This document shows, one piece after another, positions 16,627-25,704 of a DNA stretch of 32,142 nt (positions are counted from its first letter, which is position 1; every line of letters begins with the position of its first letter). Location of the stretch: assembly GCA_002498205.1 (NCBI GenBank), contig DAGQ01000056.1, positions 1 to 32,142 on the forward strand. Direction: 5' to 3'. Origin of the DNA: Euryarchaeota archaeon UBA596. GTDB lineage: Archaea > Thermoplasmatota > Poseidoniia > Poseidoniales > Poseidoniaceae. Both the position numbers and the translations under genes were made by a program. The notes beneath the pieces were generated by a model. It did not search any database, was not told the DNA's origin, and saw nothing but the letters and a program-made list of their open reading frames with translations.

Positions 16627-17574
16627 ATGGCCTTAGTTAGTGAACTGTCGAATTATTTCTTAGAAGCATGTGAACAAGCAGCTATAGCAAGTGCTGATTG
16701 GAGAGGTAAAGGAGATGGAAAAGCCGCCGATGCAGCGGCTGTAGAAGCTATGAGGAAGACCTTTGACAAAGTTCCATTCAACGGACGGGTTGCTATAGGC
16801 GAGGGTGAAAGAGATGAAGCCCCTATGTTGTGGATTGGAGAACCTTTAGGTTCAATGCAAGGAGATTTGGAAGCATTAGCTGTTGATATTGCAGTTGATC
16901 CATTAGAATGTACTACAAATTGTGCTACCGATTCACCAAATTCTATTTCTGTTTTAGCTGCAGCACCTAGAGGAACTTTGTTACATGCACCCGATTGTTA
17001 TATGGATAAAATTGCAGCTGGACCAGAATTAATTGGAGAAATCTCGTTAGAGGGTAGTGTGTCTTGGAACCTTGAACAAGCGGCTTCTAAATTAGATAAA
17101 CCAATTTCGGAATTGAATGTTGTTGCTTTAGATCGAGAAAGGCATACTCAACTGTTTAATGAAATAAATGGTGTAGGGGCTAAACTACATCTAATGTCAG
17201 ATGGTGATGTTTCAGCAGCACTTTGGGCGGCAGAACCCTCAGGGCCCTATGATTTATTGCTGGGAATCGGTGCTGCACCAGAAGGAGTAATTACTGCAAC
17301 GGCAATTGAGGGAATTGGTGGAGTATTTGAAGGACGTTTGAAGTTTAAAGATGCTGAAGAAGAAGAAAGAGCATCAAAAATGATAGATGATGATTTACAT
17401 AAAGTTTGGAAGTCCAATGAATTATGTAAGAGTAATGATGCATTATTTGTTGCTACAGGGGTTTGTACAGGTTATCTTCCAGGTGTGGAAAAGACAGAAA
17501 AAGGAATTAAAACTACTTCTCAAATTATCGATGTTTACAATAAAGATGTTAAATTAATTACTAATTTTCATTAA
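16627..17574 (+). CDS. glpX: Class II fructose-1,6-bisphosphatase (GlpX family)
   Basis: GlpX removes a phosphate from fructose 1,6-bisphosphate in gluconeogenesis and needs divalent metal. The 315-residue protein shows the GEGERDEAPMLWIGE metal motif near 58-72 and the sugar-phosphatase core AVDPLECTTNCATDSPNSIS near 95-115. The normally invariant DPxEGTT reads DPLECTT, with Cys for Gly and an insertion-like NCATDSPN after it. GIGAAPEGVITA near 218-229 and the C-terminal region match the family. The start is the ATG at 16627, with no strong ribosome site. It precedes the FBP aldolase gene by 67 bases; the two act in opposite order in sugar phosphate synthesis. In the Euryarchaeota a GlpX-type enzyme is less common than bifunctional FBPA/P. 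Confidence 0.9.
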   Translation: MALVSELSNYFLEACEQAAIASADWRGKGDGKAADAAAVEAMRKTFDKVPFNGRVAIGEGERDEAPMLWIGEPLGSMQGDLEALAVDIAVDPLECTTNCATDSPNSISVLAAAPRGTLLHAPDCYMDKIAAGPELIGEISLEGSVSWNLEQAASKLDKPISELNVVALDRERHTQLFNEINGVGAKLHLMSDGDVSAALWAAEPSGPYDLLLGIGAAPEGVITATAIEGIGGVFEGRLKFKDAEEEERASKMIDDDLHKVWKSNELCKSNDALFVATGVCTGYLPGVEKTEKGIKTTSQIIDVYNKDVKLITNFH

Positions 17575-17641
17575 AAATATTAATTTTAGTCTTTGAATAA
17601 GATTATTAGAATAAAACAATTGAACGTTACAAGGGGATAAT

Positions 17642-18574
17642 ATGGAACCAATAGAAGCTTATATTCCAGCGGATGTTCCAGAAGAGTTAGTTGATGATTT
17701 TTTACAAAATTTAATGGCTGCTACAAGCGGAACAGGTAGAATGAATTTATTTGCATGTGACCAAAAAATTGAACATTTAAATGATGATTTTTATGACGGT
17801 GGGAAAAAAATACCTTTGACTTCAAATGATCCAAAACATTTGTTTGAAATAGGTTCTAGAGCACATAAAGAAGGAACAATCGGTGTGTTGGCAGGGCAAT
17901 ATGGACTCATTTCACGTTATGCTAAAGATTATCCTGATATTCCTTATTTGGTAAAGATGAATAGCAAATCACATCTTGTAAAAACAGCACAAAGAGAACC
18001 AATTAGTATGTCTATGTGTAATATGGATGATATCAATAATTTGAGATTGAATGGGGTAAATGTTGTAGGGATTGGATATACGATTTATCTTGGTAGTGAA
18101 CATGAACCTGAGATGTTGACAGAAGCGGCAATGTTGATTTCAGAAGCTCATCAACATGGTTTAATTGCTGTTACTTGGATTTATCCTAGAGGCTCTGCAG
18201 TGCCCGATGAATTTGATCCACAATTAATCTCAGGAGCTTCAGGATTAGCATGTTGTATTGGTGCAGATTTTACTAAAGTCAATTATCCCAAAGAACCTTT
18301 TGAGGGTATGACAATTCCAGAAAGTTTGGGAATTGCTGTAGAATCAGCGGGTAGGACTGGTCTGATATGTTCAGGCGGTGGAAGTTTACCTCCAGAACAA
18401 TTCTTGCATCGTCTTTGGGAACAAGTCAATATTTCTGGTGCTAGAGGTGCAGCAACTGGAAGGAACATTCATCAAAAACCGATAGAAGATGCTGTAAAAA
18501 TGTGTGCAGCGTGTCATGCAATAATTTGCAATGGTGCAACAGTTGAAGAAGCATTACAAATTTACAATAGTTAA
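17642..18574 (+). CDS. Archaeal-type class I fructose-bisphosphate aldolase (DhnA family)
   Basis: This TIM-barrel enzyme reversibly joins glyceraldehyde 3-phosphate and dihydroxyacetone phosphate to fructose 1,6-bisphosphate through a Schiff base. The likely Schiff-base lysine is Lys212 in GADFTKVNYPK. WIYPRGSA at 179-186, GLICSGGGSLPPEQFL and GARGAATGRNIHQK match the phosphate-binding loops of the DhnA/FbaA family. Its 310 residues exceed the typical 260-280 because of an N-terminal extension. The ATG at 17642 has AAGGGGAT upstream. It follows glpX, so together they run the last gluconeogenic steps. Related 2-amino-3,7-dideoxyheptulosonate synthases share the fold, but the glpX neighbour favours aldolase. 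Confidence 0.85.
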   Translation: MEPIEAYIPADVPEELVDDFLQNLMAATSGTGRMNLFACDQKIEHLNDDFYDGGKKIPLTSNDPKHLFEIGSRAHKEGTIGVLAGQYGLISRYAKDYPDIPYLVKMNSKSHLVKTAQREPISMSMCNMDDINNLRLNGVNVVGIGYTIYLGSEHEPEMLTEAAMLISEAHQHGLIAVTWIYPRGSAVPDEFDPQLISGASGLACCIGADFTKVNYPKEPFEGMTIPESLGIAVESAGRTGLICSGGGSLPPEQFLHRLWEQVNISGARGAATGRNIHQKPIEDAVKMCAACHAIICNGATVEEALQIYNS

Positions 18575-18600
18575 ATTAAATTATTAAAGGTGGAAATTTC

Positions 18601-19599
18601 TTGAGTGTTCTAAATGTAACATTCCTTGGTTCTGATGATCTAGCCAAAGAAATAGGTAAACCCTCAGATTCAAGAGATGTAGAGTCATATGTGTACAAAG
18701 AAACAAATGATTCAGGAGTTAAGATATTATCATTAGTTCGACCTGTTACTTATCCTGAGAGATTAAAGCCTTTAACCTCCTCATTAACTCTCGGTGATTT
18801 TGTTGTTTTAGAGGTTAATGCTATTGATGCAAGATTAGGGGAATTGTTAGTTGCTTGTAGTTGTTCAGGAATTTCTGATGGGGTTATAATCCCTAGGCCA
18901 AATCAAGATCAGTGGATTGACGAAGAACAATTAGAACAATTAGTAAATCAAGTGGGATTAAGTCATTGGGCCATTAAAAAGTTAGATTCTCTCTCTTTAA
19001 GGGAAATGATGCTAGAATATTTATCAAAAAAAGAACAGGAATTGAATAATCGGTTAAATGATCCTTTAGTAATAGCAGTTGATCAGTTCTTTAATGTTAA
19101 AGGAGTAGGATTAGTAGTTATTGGTGGAGTTAGGACCGGATTTGTAAATAAACATGACAGTTTAGAAATATTACCCTCTAAAGGTAATGGAATTGTAAGG
19201 TCATTACAGGTTATGGATGATGATGTTGAACAAGCTAAAGCAGGAGATAAGGTTGGTTTGGCATTAAGAAATGCAGATGAAAATTCATTATCACAAGGGT
19301 CATTAATTGTTCATGGTGATGTTGAAAATTCTGTAGAAGTTCACAATAAAACAGAATTAGAATTCGTATCTGCAGCATTTGCAAGATATTCTCCTGCAGT
19401 TGGAGGGATAATTCATGTTGCTATAGATTTACAATTTGTTGTTGGAAGAATAGAGGTTGTAGAAGATAAAAAAATAGTTGTTAATTGGGAATCTCCTTTG
19501 ATGATTAGAAAGCATGGTTCACCACATTTATTAATTTGCCAATTAGATGCAAAACCGCGTATTATTGGGTACTCAAACCAATATAAAAAAATAGATTGA
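18601..19599 (+). CDS. SelB-like elongation factor relative with degenerate GTPase domain (aSelBL type)
   Basis: The middle of this 332-residue protein, about 155-240, is a clear EF-Tu/SelB domain II: VDQFFNVKGVGLVVIGGVRTG at 160-180, then a GD-L-x-I-LP-like strand pair and AGDKVGLALRNADENSLSQG. A domain III-like part follows. The N-terminal 150 residues correspond to the GTPase domain but lack the G1 P-loop, DxxG and NKxD, so it should not hydrolyse GTP. This combination is described in archaea as a SelB-like family (aSelBL) of unknown role. The start is TTG at 18601 after AAGGTGGA with six bases of spacing. It is 26 bases downstream of the aldolase. Whether it binds ribosomes, tRNA or mRNA is unknown. 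Confidence 0.65.
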   Translation: MSVLNVTFLGSDDLAKEIGKPSDSRDVESYVYKETNDSGVKILSLVRPVTYPERLKPLTSSLTLGDFVVLEVNAIDARLGELLVACSCSGISDGVIIPRPNQDQWIDEEQLEQLVNQVGLSHWAIKKLDSLSLREMMLEYLSKKEQELNNRLNDPLVIAVDQFFNVKGVGLVVIGGVRTGFVNKHDSLEILPSKGNGIVRSLQVMDDDVEQAKAGDKVGLALRNADENSLSQGSLIVHGDVENSVEVHNKTELEFVSAAFARYSPAVGGIIHVAIDLQFVVGRIEVVEDKKIVVNWESPLMIRKHGSPHLLICQLDAKPRIIGYSNQYKKID

Positions 19600-19688
19600 C
19601 GGCAAATGAAAAAACCTGTTTAGTGAGCAGTTTATTGTTTAAAATTGCATTAAACTTCATAACCTAAGAGTTTCCCTGACATTCTAGG

Positions 19689-21377
19689 ATGTACTCGACT
19701 GAGCCAGAAAAGGCTCGGCCAGATGGAGTGGAGGGAGAAGTTCTCTCGACATTCAAGTTGGCCGGTTCTCGTGGTAATTTACGTACGGTTTTAACGCAAG
19801 ATCATGTTACATTAGAATTAAAAAGTGGAAGTTTTTTGAGATTAGGATATAACAAAATTGATGCTATGAGACATCATCAATTCCATATTATACCACATTG
19901 GTGTGCATTAGTGAGTGGTTTATTCATTTATGCTTCATTAAGAGTATTAACTGGACAAATGCAAATTTGGTCAGGTATTTTTGGTGCTGCCGTAATAATT
20001 TCATGGCTTGGTTTCCGTAAATCAGCATTAACAATAGATTGCGGCGATACTGGAACATACACTTTATTTGGTTCAGTTAGTGAATTAATTAAATTCAGAC
20101 TTTTAGCTGAAAGAATCAAGGATGGATTATCCCTTGATAAGGCCAGAGAAGGATTAGATGAGGTTATACTTTCAGAATACCCATCTACAAGTATTTTTGA
20201 TGAATTGGTTGAGAGTATTGAAGTTGAACCTGATAGAAGTGATGATGCATTAACAATGGCTATGGCAGATCTGATAAATAAATCAAAAGATGATGAAGAA
20301 AAAGTAGATTCAGAAATTATTGAAAATATTAATGTAGATATTATTCCAGAATCAAGACACCCTCTTCATCATGGTTCTATTTCTAGAGCTAGACAAGTTC
20401 GTTCAGAACTTCGTTCACCTCCAGTTCATTCTGGATGGACAAATGTAGCTAATCGAACAGAAGTACTTAGAAATGAACATGAAATAAATACACCACAATT
20501 TAATAATCAAATTTCTCAGGATGAAAATACTATCTTTCCATCTACAAACTCCGATGAATCATTCAACTTATTTGGATTTGATTTAGATGAATCAGAACCT
20601 AAAGAAGAATCATTTAATATGTTTGGCGACTCTTTTGGTTCAACTTCAGATTCGTATGATGATTATGAAAAAACAGATCAAAATAAATCCTCTTTTTCAA
20701 TGATGCCAGATTCATTTGTATCTCAAAATAATCAACATAGTTACGAAAGAGCTGCCATTTCTGAAAAACCATTTATTAATAGCTTTCAAAATACGGGTTT
20801 TTCAAACCCATTAAATCAATTAGGTTCAACTATCAATCAATTTGAATCAAAAATAAGTATTGAAGAACCTGAAACTAATAAATTACCTGGAATAGTATCT
20901 CAAGCCAAAGGAGCGGAAGAAGAAATTGAGATTTCTCATGAACTTTCAAAGAAAACAGAAGGTCTGAAAAGAATTAAATTTGGGGAAGGAAAAAAGAAGT
21001 TAAAGAGATTAAAGGCAAATAATAATCAAACAAAAAGATTGACATTATCAAGTATTTTTAAACCTAAGATTAAGACACCAAACTTTTTTAGAAGAATGTT
21101 GAAACAAAAAAGACCTGTTAATGACTCAAAATTTTCAGTTCCAAATAGAACTATGGACGCATTAAAAATTCAGGCACATCAAACACATGAAGCACAATTA
21201 GCAGATGCATTAAGAAGAATGAATACAAAAGATGATAATTCTACAGATAATCTTCTTGAAGATATTTCTCCTGATTTGGTTCCTCAAAAAGTACCAATCT
21301 CATTTAATGAATTAAAACCATCAAATCAAGAGAACTCAGATGTACTTTCTTCAACAGGAATTGTTAGATTAGATTAA
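19689..21377 (+). CDS. Unknown membrane-anchored protein with long disordered tail
   Basis: No family recognised. The 562-residue protein has a short N-terminal domain of beta-type sequence (about 20-60), two hydrophobic segments at about 67-86 and 93-110, and another small beta-type domain to about 145, an arrangement like a PH-like domain split by a membrane hairpin. From about 190 to the end it is polar, acidic and low complexity, with SFNLFG and SFNMFG repeats near 287-310, then a strongly basic block (about 420-470) ending in a helical region with alternating charges. Its stop overlaps the converging PfkB gene by nine bases. A TTTAAAAT box about 50 bases upstream may be its promoter. The tail could bind nucleic acid or other proteins; this is a guess from charge. 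Confidence 0.6.
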   Translation: MYSTEPEKARPDGVEGEVLSTFKLAGSRGNLRTVLTQDHVTLELKSGSFLRLGYNKIDAMRHHQFHIIPHWCALVSGLFIYASLRVLTGQMQIWSGIFGAAVIISWLGFRKSALTIDCGDTGTYTLFGSVSELIKFRLLAERIKDGLSLDKAREGLDEVILSEYPSTSIFDELVESIEVEPDRSDDALTMAMADLINKSKDDEEKVDSEIIENINVDIIPESRHPLHHGSISRARQVRSELRSPPVHSGWTNVANRTEVLRNEHEINTPQFNNQISQDENTIFPSTNSDESFNLFGFDLDESEPKEESFNMFGDSFGSTSDSYDDYEKTDQNKSSFSMMPDSFVSQNNQHSYERAAISEKPFINSFQNTGFSNPLNQLGSTINQFESKISIEEPETNKLPGIVSQAKGAEEEIEISHELSKKTEGLKRIKFGEGKKKLKRLKANNNQTKRLTLSSIFKPKIKTPNFFRRMLKQKRPVNDSKFSVPNRTMDALKIQAHQTHEAQLADALRRMNTKDDNSTDNLLEDISPDLVPQKVPISFNELKPSNQENSDVLSSTGIVRLD

Positions 21378-22328
21378 TTCTAAATATTCGTTAAATCTTT
21401 TTTTATATTCTTCATCATTTAGTGAATTTATTCTGTTTACACCCATTTCTTCAATAGTAAAAGATGCAGTAACATTAGCATGAATTAGAGACTTATATAA
21501 TTCATTTTTTGTAGGGAATTTCTCAGAAGAATTAGAAAGATGTGCTAATAATGCACCTGCAAAAGAATCTCCACATCCAGTCGGATCAATTAATTTTGAA
21601 GTAGGGTATGCAGGCAATTCAATGATGCTATCTTCAAATAATGCTAATACTCCCTCACCACCTTTTTTTATTACTAAAATATCTGGTCCTTTTCCAGAAT
21701 CTTTCCCCCCGACTAGTGCTTCACCACTACGAATTAAATTTCCGGCTTGGACTAAATTTTCTGATTTAGCTAACATCATTACTTCATCGGAATTTAAAAT
21801 TGCCATTTTAACTCTACGTAGAATATTAGACAATTCTTTAGGGGTGTTATTTATCCATAAATTCATTGAATCAACAGCAGCGAATTTTTTTGGTACACTT
21901 TGATCTAAGACACTTGATTGAATTAAGGGATGCATATTGGCACAAAATGTAATTTCAGGAGACTTCAAACTATCGGGAACAATGGGGGAAAATGTTTCAA
22001 ATACATTTAATTCTGTAGAATGTGTTATTGCCTGACTCATATCTCCAGAGTAACTTCCAGACCAACGAAATGTAAGACCTTCTTCTTTTTTAATTCCAGA
22101 AATATCTAAGCCTTTTTTTTCTAAGTTCTTTAAGTCTGAGTCTAAAAAATCATTTCCAATCACACCAACTAATCCGATTTCTTTTCTAGACTGATTGTAC
22201 ATTCGTTGCATATGCCCAGCCGCAGAAATTCCCGCATAAACTGCAGAACCACCTAGAGTATTCTCAACTTTGTTGATTTCAGTACTTATTGAGTCATAAG
22301 CGAGACTTCCAACGATTAATAATTTCAA
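21369..22328 (-). CDS. PfkB-family sugar or nucleoside kinase
   Basis: This ribokinase-fold kinase phosphorylates a small sugar or nucleoside with ATP. The N-terminal glycine pair region NTLGGSAVYAGISAA at 23-37 and the second signature DPTGCGDSFAG at 248-258, with catalytic Asp254, are present; KKGGEGVLAL at 221-230 lies before it. Length is 319 residues, normal for the family. The start is TTG at 22328 with GGTGAT three bases upstream, a site that overlaps the end of the biotin carboxylase gene, so the two are coupled. Candidates include adenosine kinase, ribokinase or a related archaeal kinase; the substrate cannot be read. Confidence 0.85.
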   Translation of the reverse strand: MKLLIVGSLAYDSISTEINKVENTLGGSAVYAGISAAGHMQRMYNQSRKEIGLVGVIGNDFLDSDLKNLEKKGLDISGIKKEEGLTFRWSGSYSGDMSQAITHSTELNVFETFSPIVPDSLKSPEITFCANMHPLIQSSVLDQSVPKKFAAVDSMNLWINNTPKELSNILRRVKMAILNSDEVMMLAKSENLVQAGNLIRSGEALVGGKDSGKGPDILVIKKGGEGVLALFEDSIIELPAYPTSKLIDPTGCGDSFAGALLAHLSNSSEKFPTKNELYKSLIHANVTASFTIEEMGVNRINSLNDEEYKKRFNEYLELI

Positions 22329-22332
22329 TTTA

Positions 22333-23673
22333 TCACCTTAATAATTCTTGATGATCATCGATGTAATGTATTGTAATCTCTCTAGAATTGAAATCATTTT
22401 CATCTAGAATTCTTAGGTGTAGAGGAATCAATGTATCTACGCCTTCTAAACGAGTTTCATTTAATGCTGAACGCATACGTCTAATTGCTTCATCTCTTGT
22501 TTTACCCCATACAATAATCTTAGCTAATAGTGAATCAAAGCATCTTGGCATATCATAACCAATATGTGCATGTGAATCAACCCTAATTCCATAACCACTT
22601 GGGAAATGACAATCCCAAAGTCTTCCAGGTGATGGTACAAAATTTGCGGAATTTTCTGCATTAATTCTACATTGTATGGAATGGCCATTAAGTTTCACAT
22701 CTTCTTGAGTTATCGGCAAAGATTCTCCTTGAGCTACTCGAATTCCTAATTCTACAAGGTTATATCCTGAAATCATTTCAGTAATTGTGTGTTCGACTTG
22801 AACTCTCGGGTTAACTTCCAAAAAGTAAAATTCTCCAAATTTGTCTCTAAGGAATTCAAAAGTTGCTAAACCTTTGTATCCTACAGCTTCTGCACCTTTA
22901 CACACTAAATTTCCAATTCTTTCACGTTCATCTTCAGATAACCATGGGCCTTCTTCAATAATTTTTTGATGTCGTCTTTGTATTGAACAAAATCGTTCAC
23001 CAAAGTGAATTGCATTTTTACCGTCAGCTAAAACTTGAAATTCTATGTGTTGTGCACCCTCGATGAACTTTTCTACAAATACTCTATTATCTCCAAAAGC
23101 AGATTGAGCCCTACTTTGACATAGGTTTAGCGCACTTTCAAAATCACTTTTTTGATTAACTACTTGCATTCCGATTCCTCCCCCTCCTGCGGCGGCTTTA
23201 ATGATTACAGGATAACCAATCTTTTCAGCTAGTTCGGCTGCTTCATCGGCATTATTTATTGGTTCATCACTTCCTTCTGCTACAGGTAATCCTGCTTCTT
23301 TCATTGCAGCTCTAGCCCTAATCTTATCACCTAATAGAGATATTACTTCAGAATTTGGCCCTATGAAAGTAATATTTTCTTGTTCTAATCTCGAAACAAA
23401 CCATGAATTCTCAGCTAAAAAACCATATCCAGGGTGAACTGCATCGACTTCCAAACTTTTTGCAGCATTTATTACTGCATCTATTTCCAAATAACTAGAT
23501 AATGGCTCTTTACGATATATTGGAACAGCGTAGTCAGATAATTGTACTGGAAGACTCGTCCTATCTTCTCTTCCATGAATTATTGCTGCTTCAATACCTA
23601 GTTCTCTACAAGTTCTAAGTATCCTTAGAGCAATTTCACCGCGGTTCGCAATGAGTATTCGTTTGAATCCCAT
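22333..23673 (-). CDS. accC: Biotin carboxylase subunit of an acyl-CoA carboxylase
   Basis: Biotin carboxylase uses ATP and bicarbonate to carboxylate biotin on a carrier protein, the first half of acetyl- or propionyl-CoA carboxylation. The 446 residues match the AccC size. Seen in order: FKRILIANRGEIALRILRTC at the start, HPGYGFLAEN near 80, the ATP-grasp glycine loop AAAGGGGIGM near 160-169, ERFCSIQRRHQK, and EFYFLEVNPRVQVEHTITE with its catalytic Glu, Asn and Arg. No biotin carrier domain is fused and no carrier or carboxyltransferase gene is in this window, so the partners are elsewhere. It is 4 bases upstream of the PfkB kinase and 32 bases downstream of the diflavin reductase. Confidence 0.92.
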   Translation of the reverse strand: MGFKRILIANRGEIALRILRTCRELGIEAAIIHGREDRTSLPVQLSDYAVPIYRKEPLSSYLEIDAVINAAKSLEVDAVHPGYGFLAENSWFVSRLEQENITFIGPNSEVISLLGDKIRARAAMKEAGLPVAEGSDEPINNADEAAELAEKIGYPVIIKAAAGGGGIGMQVVNQKSDFESALNLCQSRAQSAFGDNRVFVEKFIEGAQHIEFQVLADGKNAIHFGERFCSIQRRHQKIIEEGPWLSEDERERIGNLVCKGAEAVGYKGLATFEFLRDKFGEFYFLEVNPRVQVEHTITEMISGYNLVELGIRVAQGESLPITQEDVKLNGHSIQCRINAENSANFVPSPGRLWDCHFPSGYGIRVDSHAHIGYDMPRCFDSLLAKIIVWGKTRDEAIRRMRSALNETRLEGVDTLIPLHLRILDENDFNSREITIHYIDDHQELLR

Positions 23674-23705
23674 ATTAAGCTCAGATAATAGGCCGCCTAT
23701 GAGTT

Positions 23706-25544
23706 TTAGTAAACATCTCTTAGGTAACGCTTTTCATCTTTCATCAAAGTTTGGCTTACAAATTCAGTTGCTTTTTCTAATCCCATTCCGCCTTGTTCAG
23801 AACAAATTTTAATTAATGCAGCATGTACATCCTTTGCCATATAATTTTTATCACCGCATACATAGAAATATGCACCACCGTCAATCCATTCCCAAATCTC
23901 CTCAGCGTGTTCAAGCATTCTATTTTGTACGTAAATCTTTTCAGCTTGATCTCTAGACCATGCCGTGGTGAATTTGAATAGAGTTCCATCATCTAACCAA
24001 GATTCAATTTGTTCCTTGTAGTAGTATTCAGTAGCTTCGTGTTGATCACCAAAAAATAACCAGTTTTTCCCTGAAGATTTATCAAATTCTCTTTGTTCAA
24101 TAAATGCTCTAAATGGTGCAATTCCAGTTCCTGGACCGACCATGATAATATTCGTATCTCCATCTTCAGGAAGTAAAAATGATTTTGTTGCAGACATATA
24201 TACTCCAAATTGAGTCTCTCCAACATCAACATCATCTGCTAGATATCCAGTACAAAGGCCTGCACGATCACGATTATGATGATTATATCTTACAATTGCA
24301 ATGGTTAATTGAACTTCACCCGGATGAGCATCAGGAGATGAAGCAATAGAATATAATCGTCCTTTTAATTTATCCAAATATGATAAGAATTTTTCTGGCC
24401 TGTCAAATTTTAAGGATGGGAATTGTTCCATAGTATCAACATAATCTCTTGACCATATATAATCTTCAATGGAGTCATTATCTTTAGAGATTTCTTCTGC
24501 TTTAGCCGAAGGGTTATTTGTACTTTGGATAGGGTAATTTATTGGTAAAGGCTTTGTTTTATTTTCAAATTCCCAAGAAAAATTCATACCACTTCTCAAA
24601 TTTTCTCTCTCACTTTTAATTAATTGAATTTCTATCGATGTCTCAGAATTACTTGAAAGTAGTTCTGGTAAAGCTTTAACAAATTTTTTGTTTAATCTGT
24701 GAATTTCATAATCTTTCTTTAAAGCATCATAAAGTGTTACAGTTCCAGAATGAGATTCAACTTCTTGATCAGCATTAAATCCTAATAAGTCAATCAATGT
24801 ATTTACTGTATCCTCTGGATTTTCAGGGATGATTCCTATTGCATCTCCAGCTCTATATGTTAATCCACTATCTCCAAGAAGTATACTTACATGACGTGTT
24901 TCTTTTGTTGCCCCAGGGCCATTTAAAATATCTTTTTCACTTATTGTAGTCATATATGGATTTTTCATACTCCATTTGGTATCCTTTTCTTTTGTTTTAA
25001 CTTCCTTTGATTTTTCAGGCTTAATTTTATTTTCTGGAATAGTTGTTTCAATTTTTACAGAAACTTCTTCTACGGCTTCTGGAGTCACCTTTCCAACTAC
25101 TGCAGATATTGCAGGGAGTGCTCCGTTTGCCCACTCAGCATAAGGCTCATCAAAATCAACATCACAATCTTGTCTTGGGAATACTCTTTTTGCACCCAAC
25201 TCTTCCAATCGATTATCCCAATCTTTTCCAGATTGACAGTAGAATTCATAACTAGTGTCTCCTAATGCGCAAATAGAAAAATGAGTATTTTCCATTTTAG
25301 GGGCATCTCCTGCACTAATTGAATCCCATAAATCTTCAGCTGAATCAGGCATTTCTCCTTCACCCCATGTACTACAAATGATTAGAATTCTTTCTGATTG
25401 AGCCATTTGTTCTACACTTGTCTCTTCCATATCTTGAACCGTAGGAACAAGATTATGTGATTCTGCGGATTTGGCTAATTGTGATGCTAAATCTTCTGAA
25501 TTACCGGACTGTGTTCCGAATAAAATTAATACTTCTTTTGACAT
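23706..25544 (-). CDS. Diflavin NADPH reductase (CysJ/cytochrome P450 reductase type)
   Basis: The protein moves electrons from NADPH through FAD and FMN to an acceptor. Counting from ATG 25544 (612 residues): flavodoxin domain to about 140 with LILFGTQSGNSEDLA at 5-19 and CSTWGEGEMPDS; a Lys-rich linker to about 200; FAD domain with RLYSIASSPDAHPGEV and RAGLCTGYLAD; NADP domain with IIMVGPGTGIAPFRAFIEQR and FYVCGDKNYMAKDVH; and an aromatic C-terminus (DVY) as is usual. ATG 25544 is chosen over 25601 because AGAGGTAG lies just upstream and the flavodoxin strand begins at once. No CysI hemoprotein lies here. Possible acceptors are sulfite reductase, the desaturase at 9356-10528 or the BoxB-like oxygenase at 12226-13389; none is proven. 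Confidence 0.88.
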   Translation of the reverse strand: MSKEVLILFGTQSGNSEDLASQLAKSAESHNLVPTVQDMEETSVEQMAQSERILIICSTWGEGEMPDSAEDLWDSISAGDAPKMENTHFSICALGDTSYEFYCQSGKDWDNRLEELGAKRVFPRQDCDVDFDEPYAEWANGALPAISAVVGKVTPEAVEEVSVKIETTIPENKIKPEKSKEVKTKEKDTKWSMKNPYMTTISEKDILNGPGATKETRHVSILLGDSGLTYRAGDAIGIIPENPEDTVNTLIDLLGFNADQEVESHSGTVTLYDALKKDYEIHRLNKKFVKALPELLSSNSETSIEIQLIKSERENLRSGMNFSWEFENKTKPLPINYPIQSTNNPSAKAEEISKDNDSIEDYIWSRDYVDTMEQFPSLKFDRPEKFLSYLDKLKGRLYSIASSPDAHPGEVQLTIAIVRYNHHNRDRAGLCTGYLADDVDVGETQFGVYMSATKSFLLPEDGDTNIIMVGPGTGIAPFRAFIEQREFDKSSGKNWLFFGDQHEATEYYYKEQIESWLDDGTLFKFTTAWSRDQAEKIYVQNRMLEHAEEIWEWIDGGAYFYVCGDKNYMAKDVHAALIKICSEQGGMGLEKATEFVSQTLMKDEKRYLRDVY

Positions 25545-25704
25545 AAGACTACCTCTGTCACTCTGGACAATCTGTTCCAACATAACGTGATTCTTGAACA
25601 TAACGCTGCCACGATTTTAACTCCCGTCTCCTAAATGAGAAATAATGAGGTTATTTTTCAATTATTTCCGTCAAACCAATATGTGATTGCTGACTGTCAG
25701 GGGC

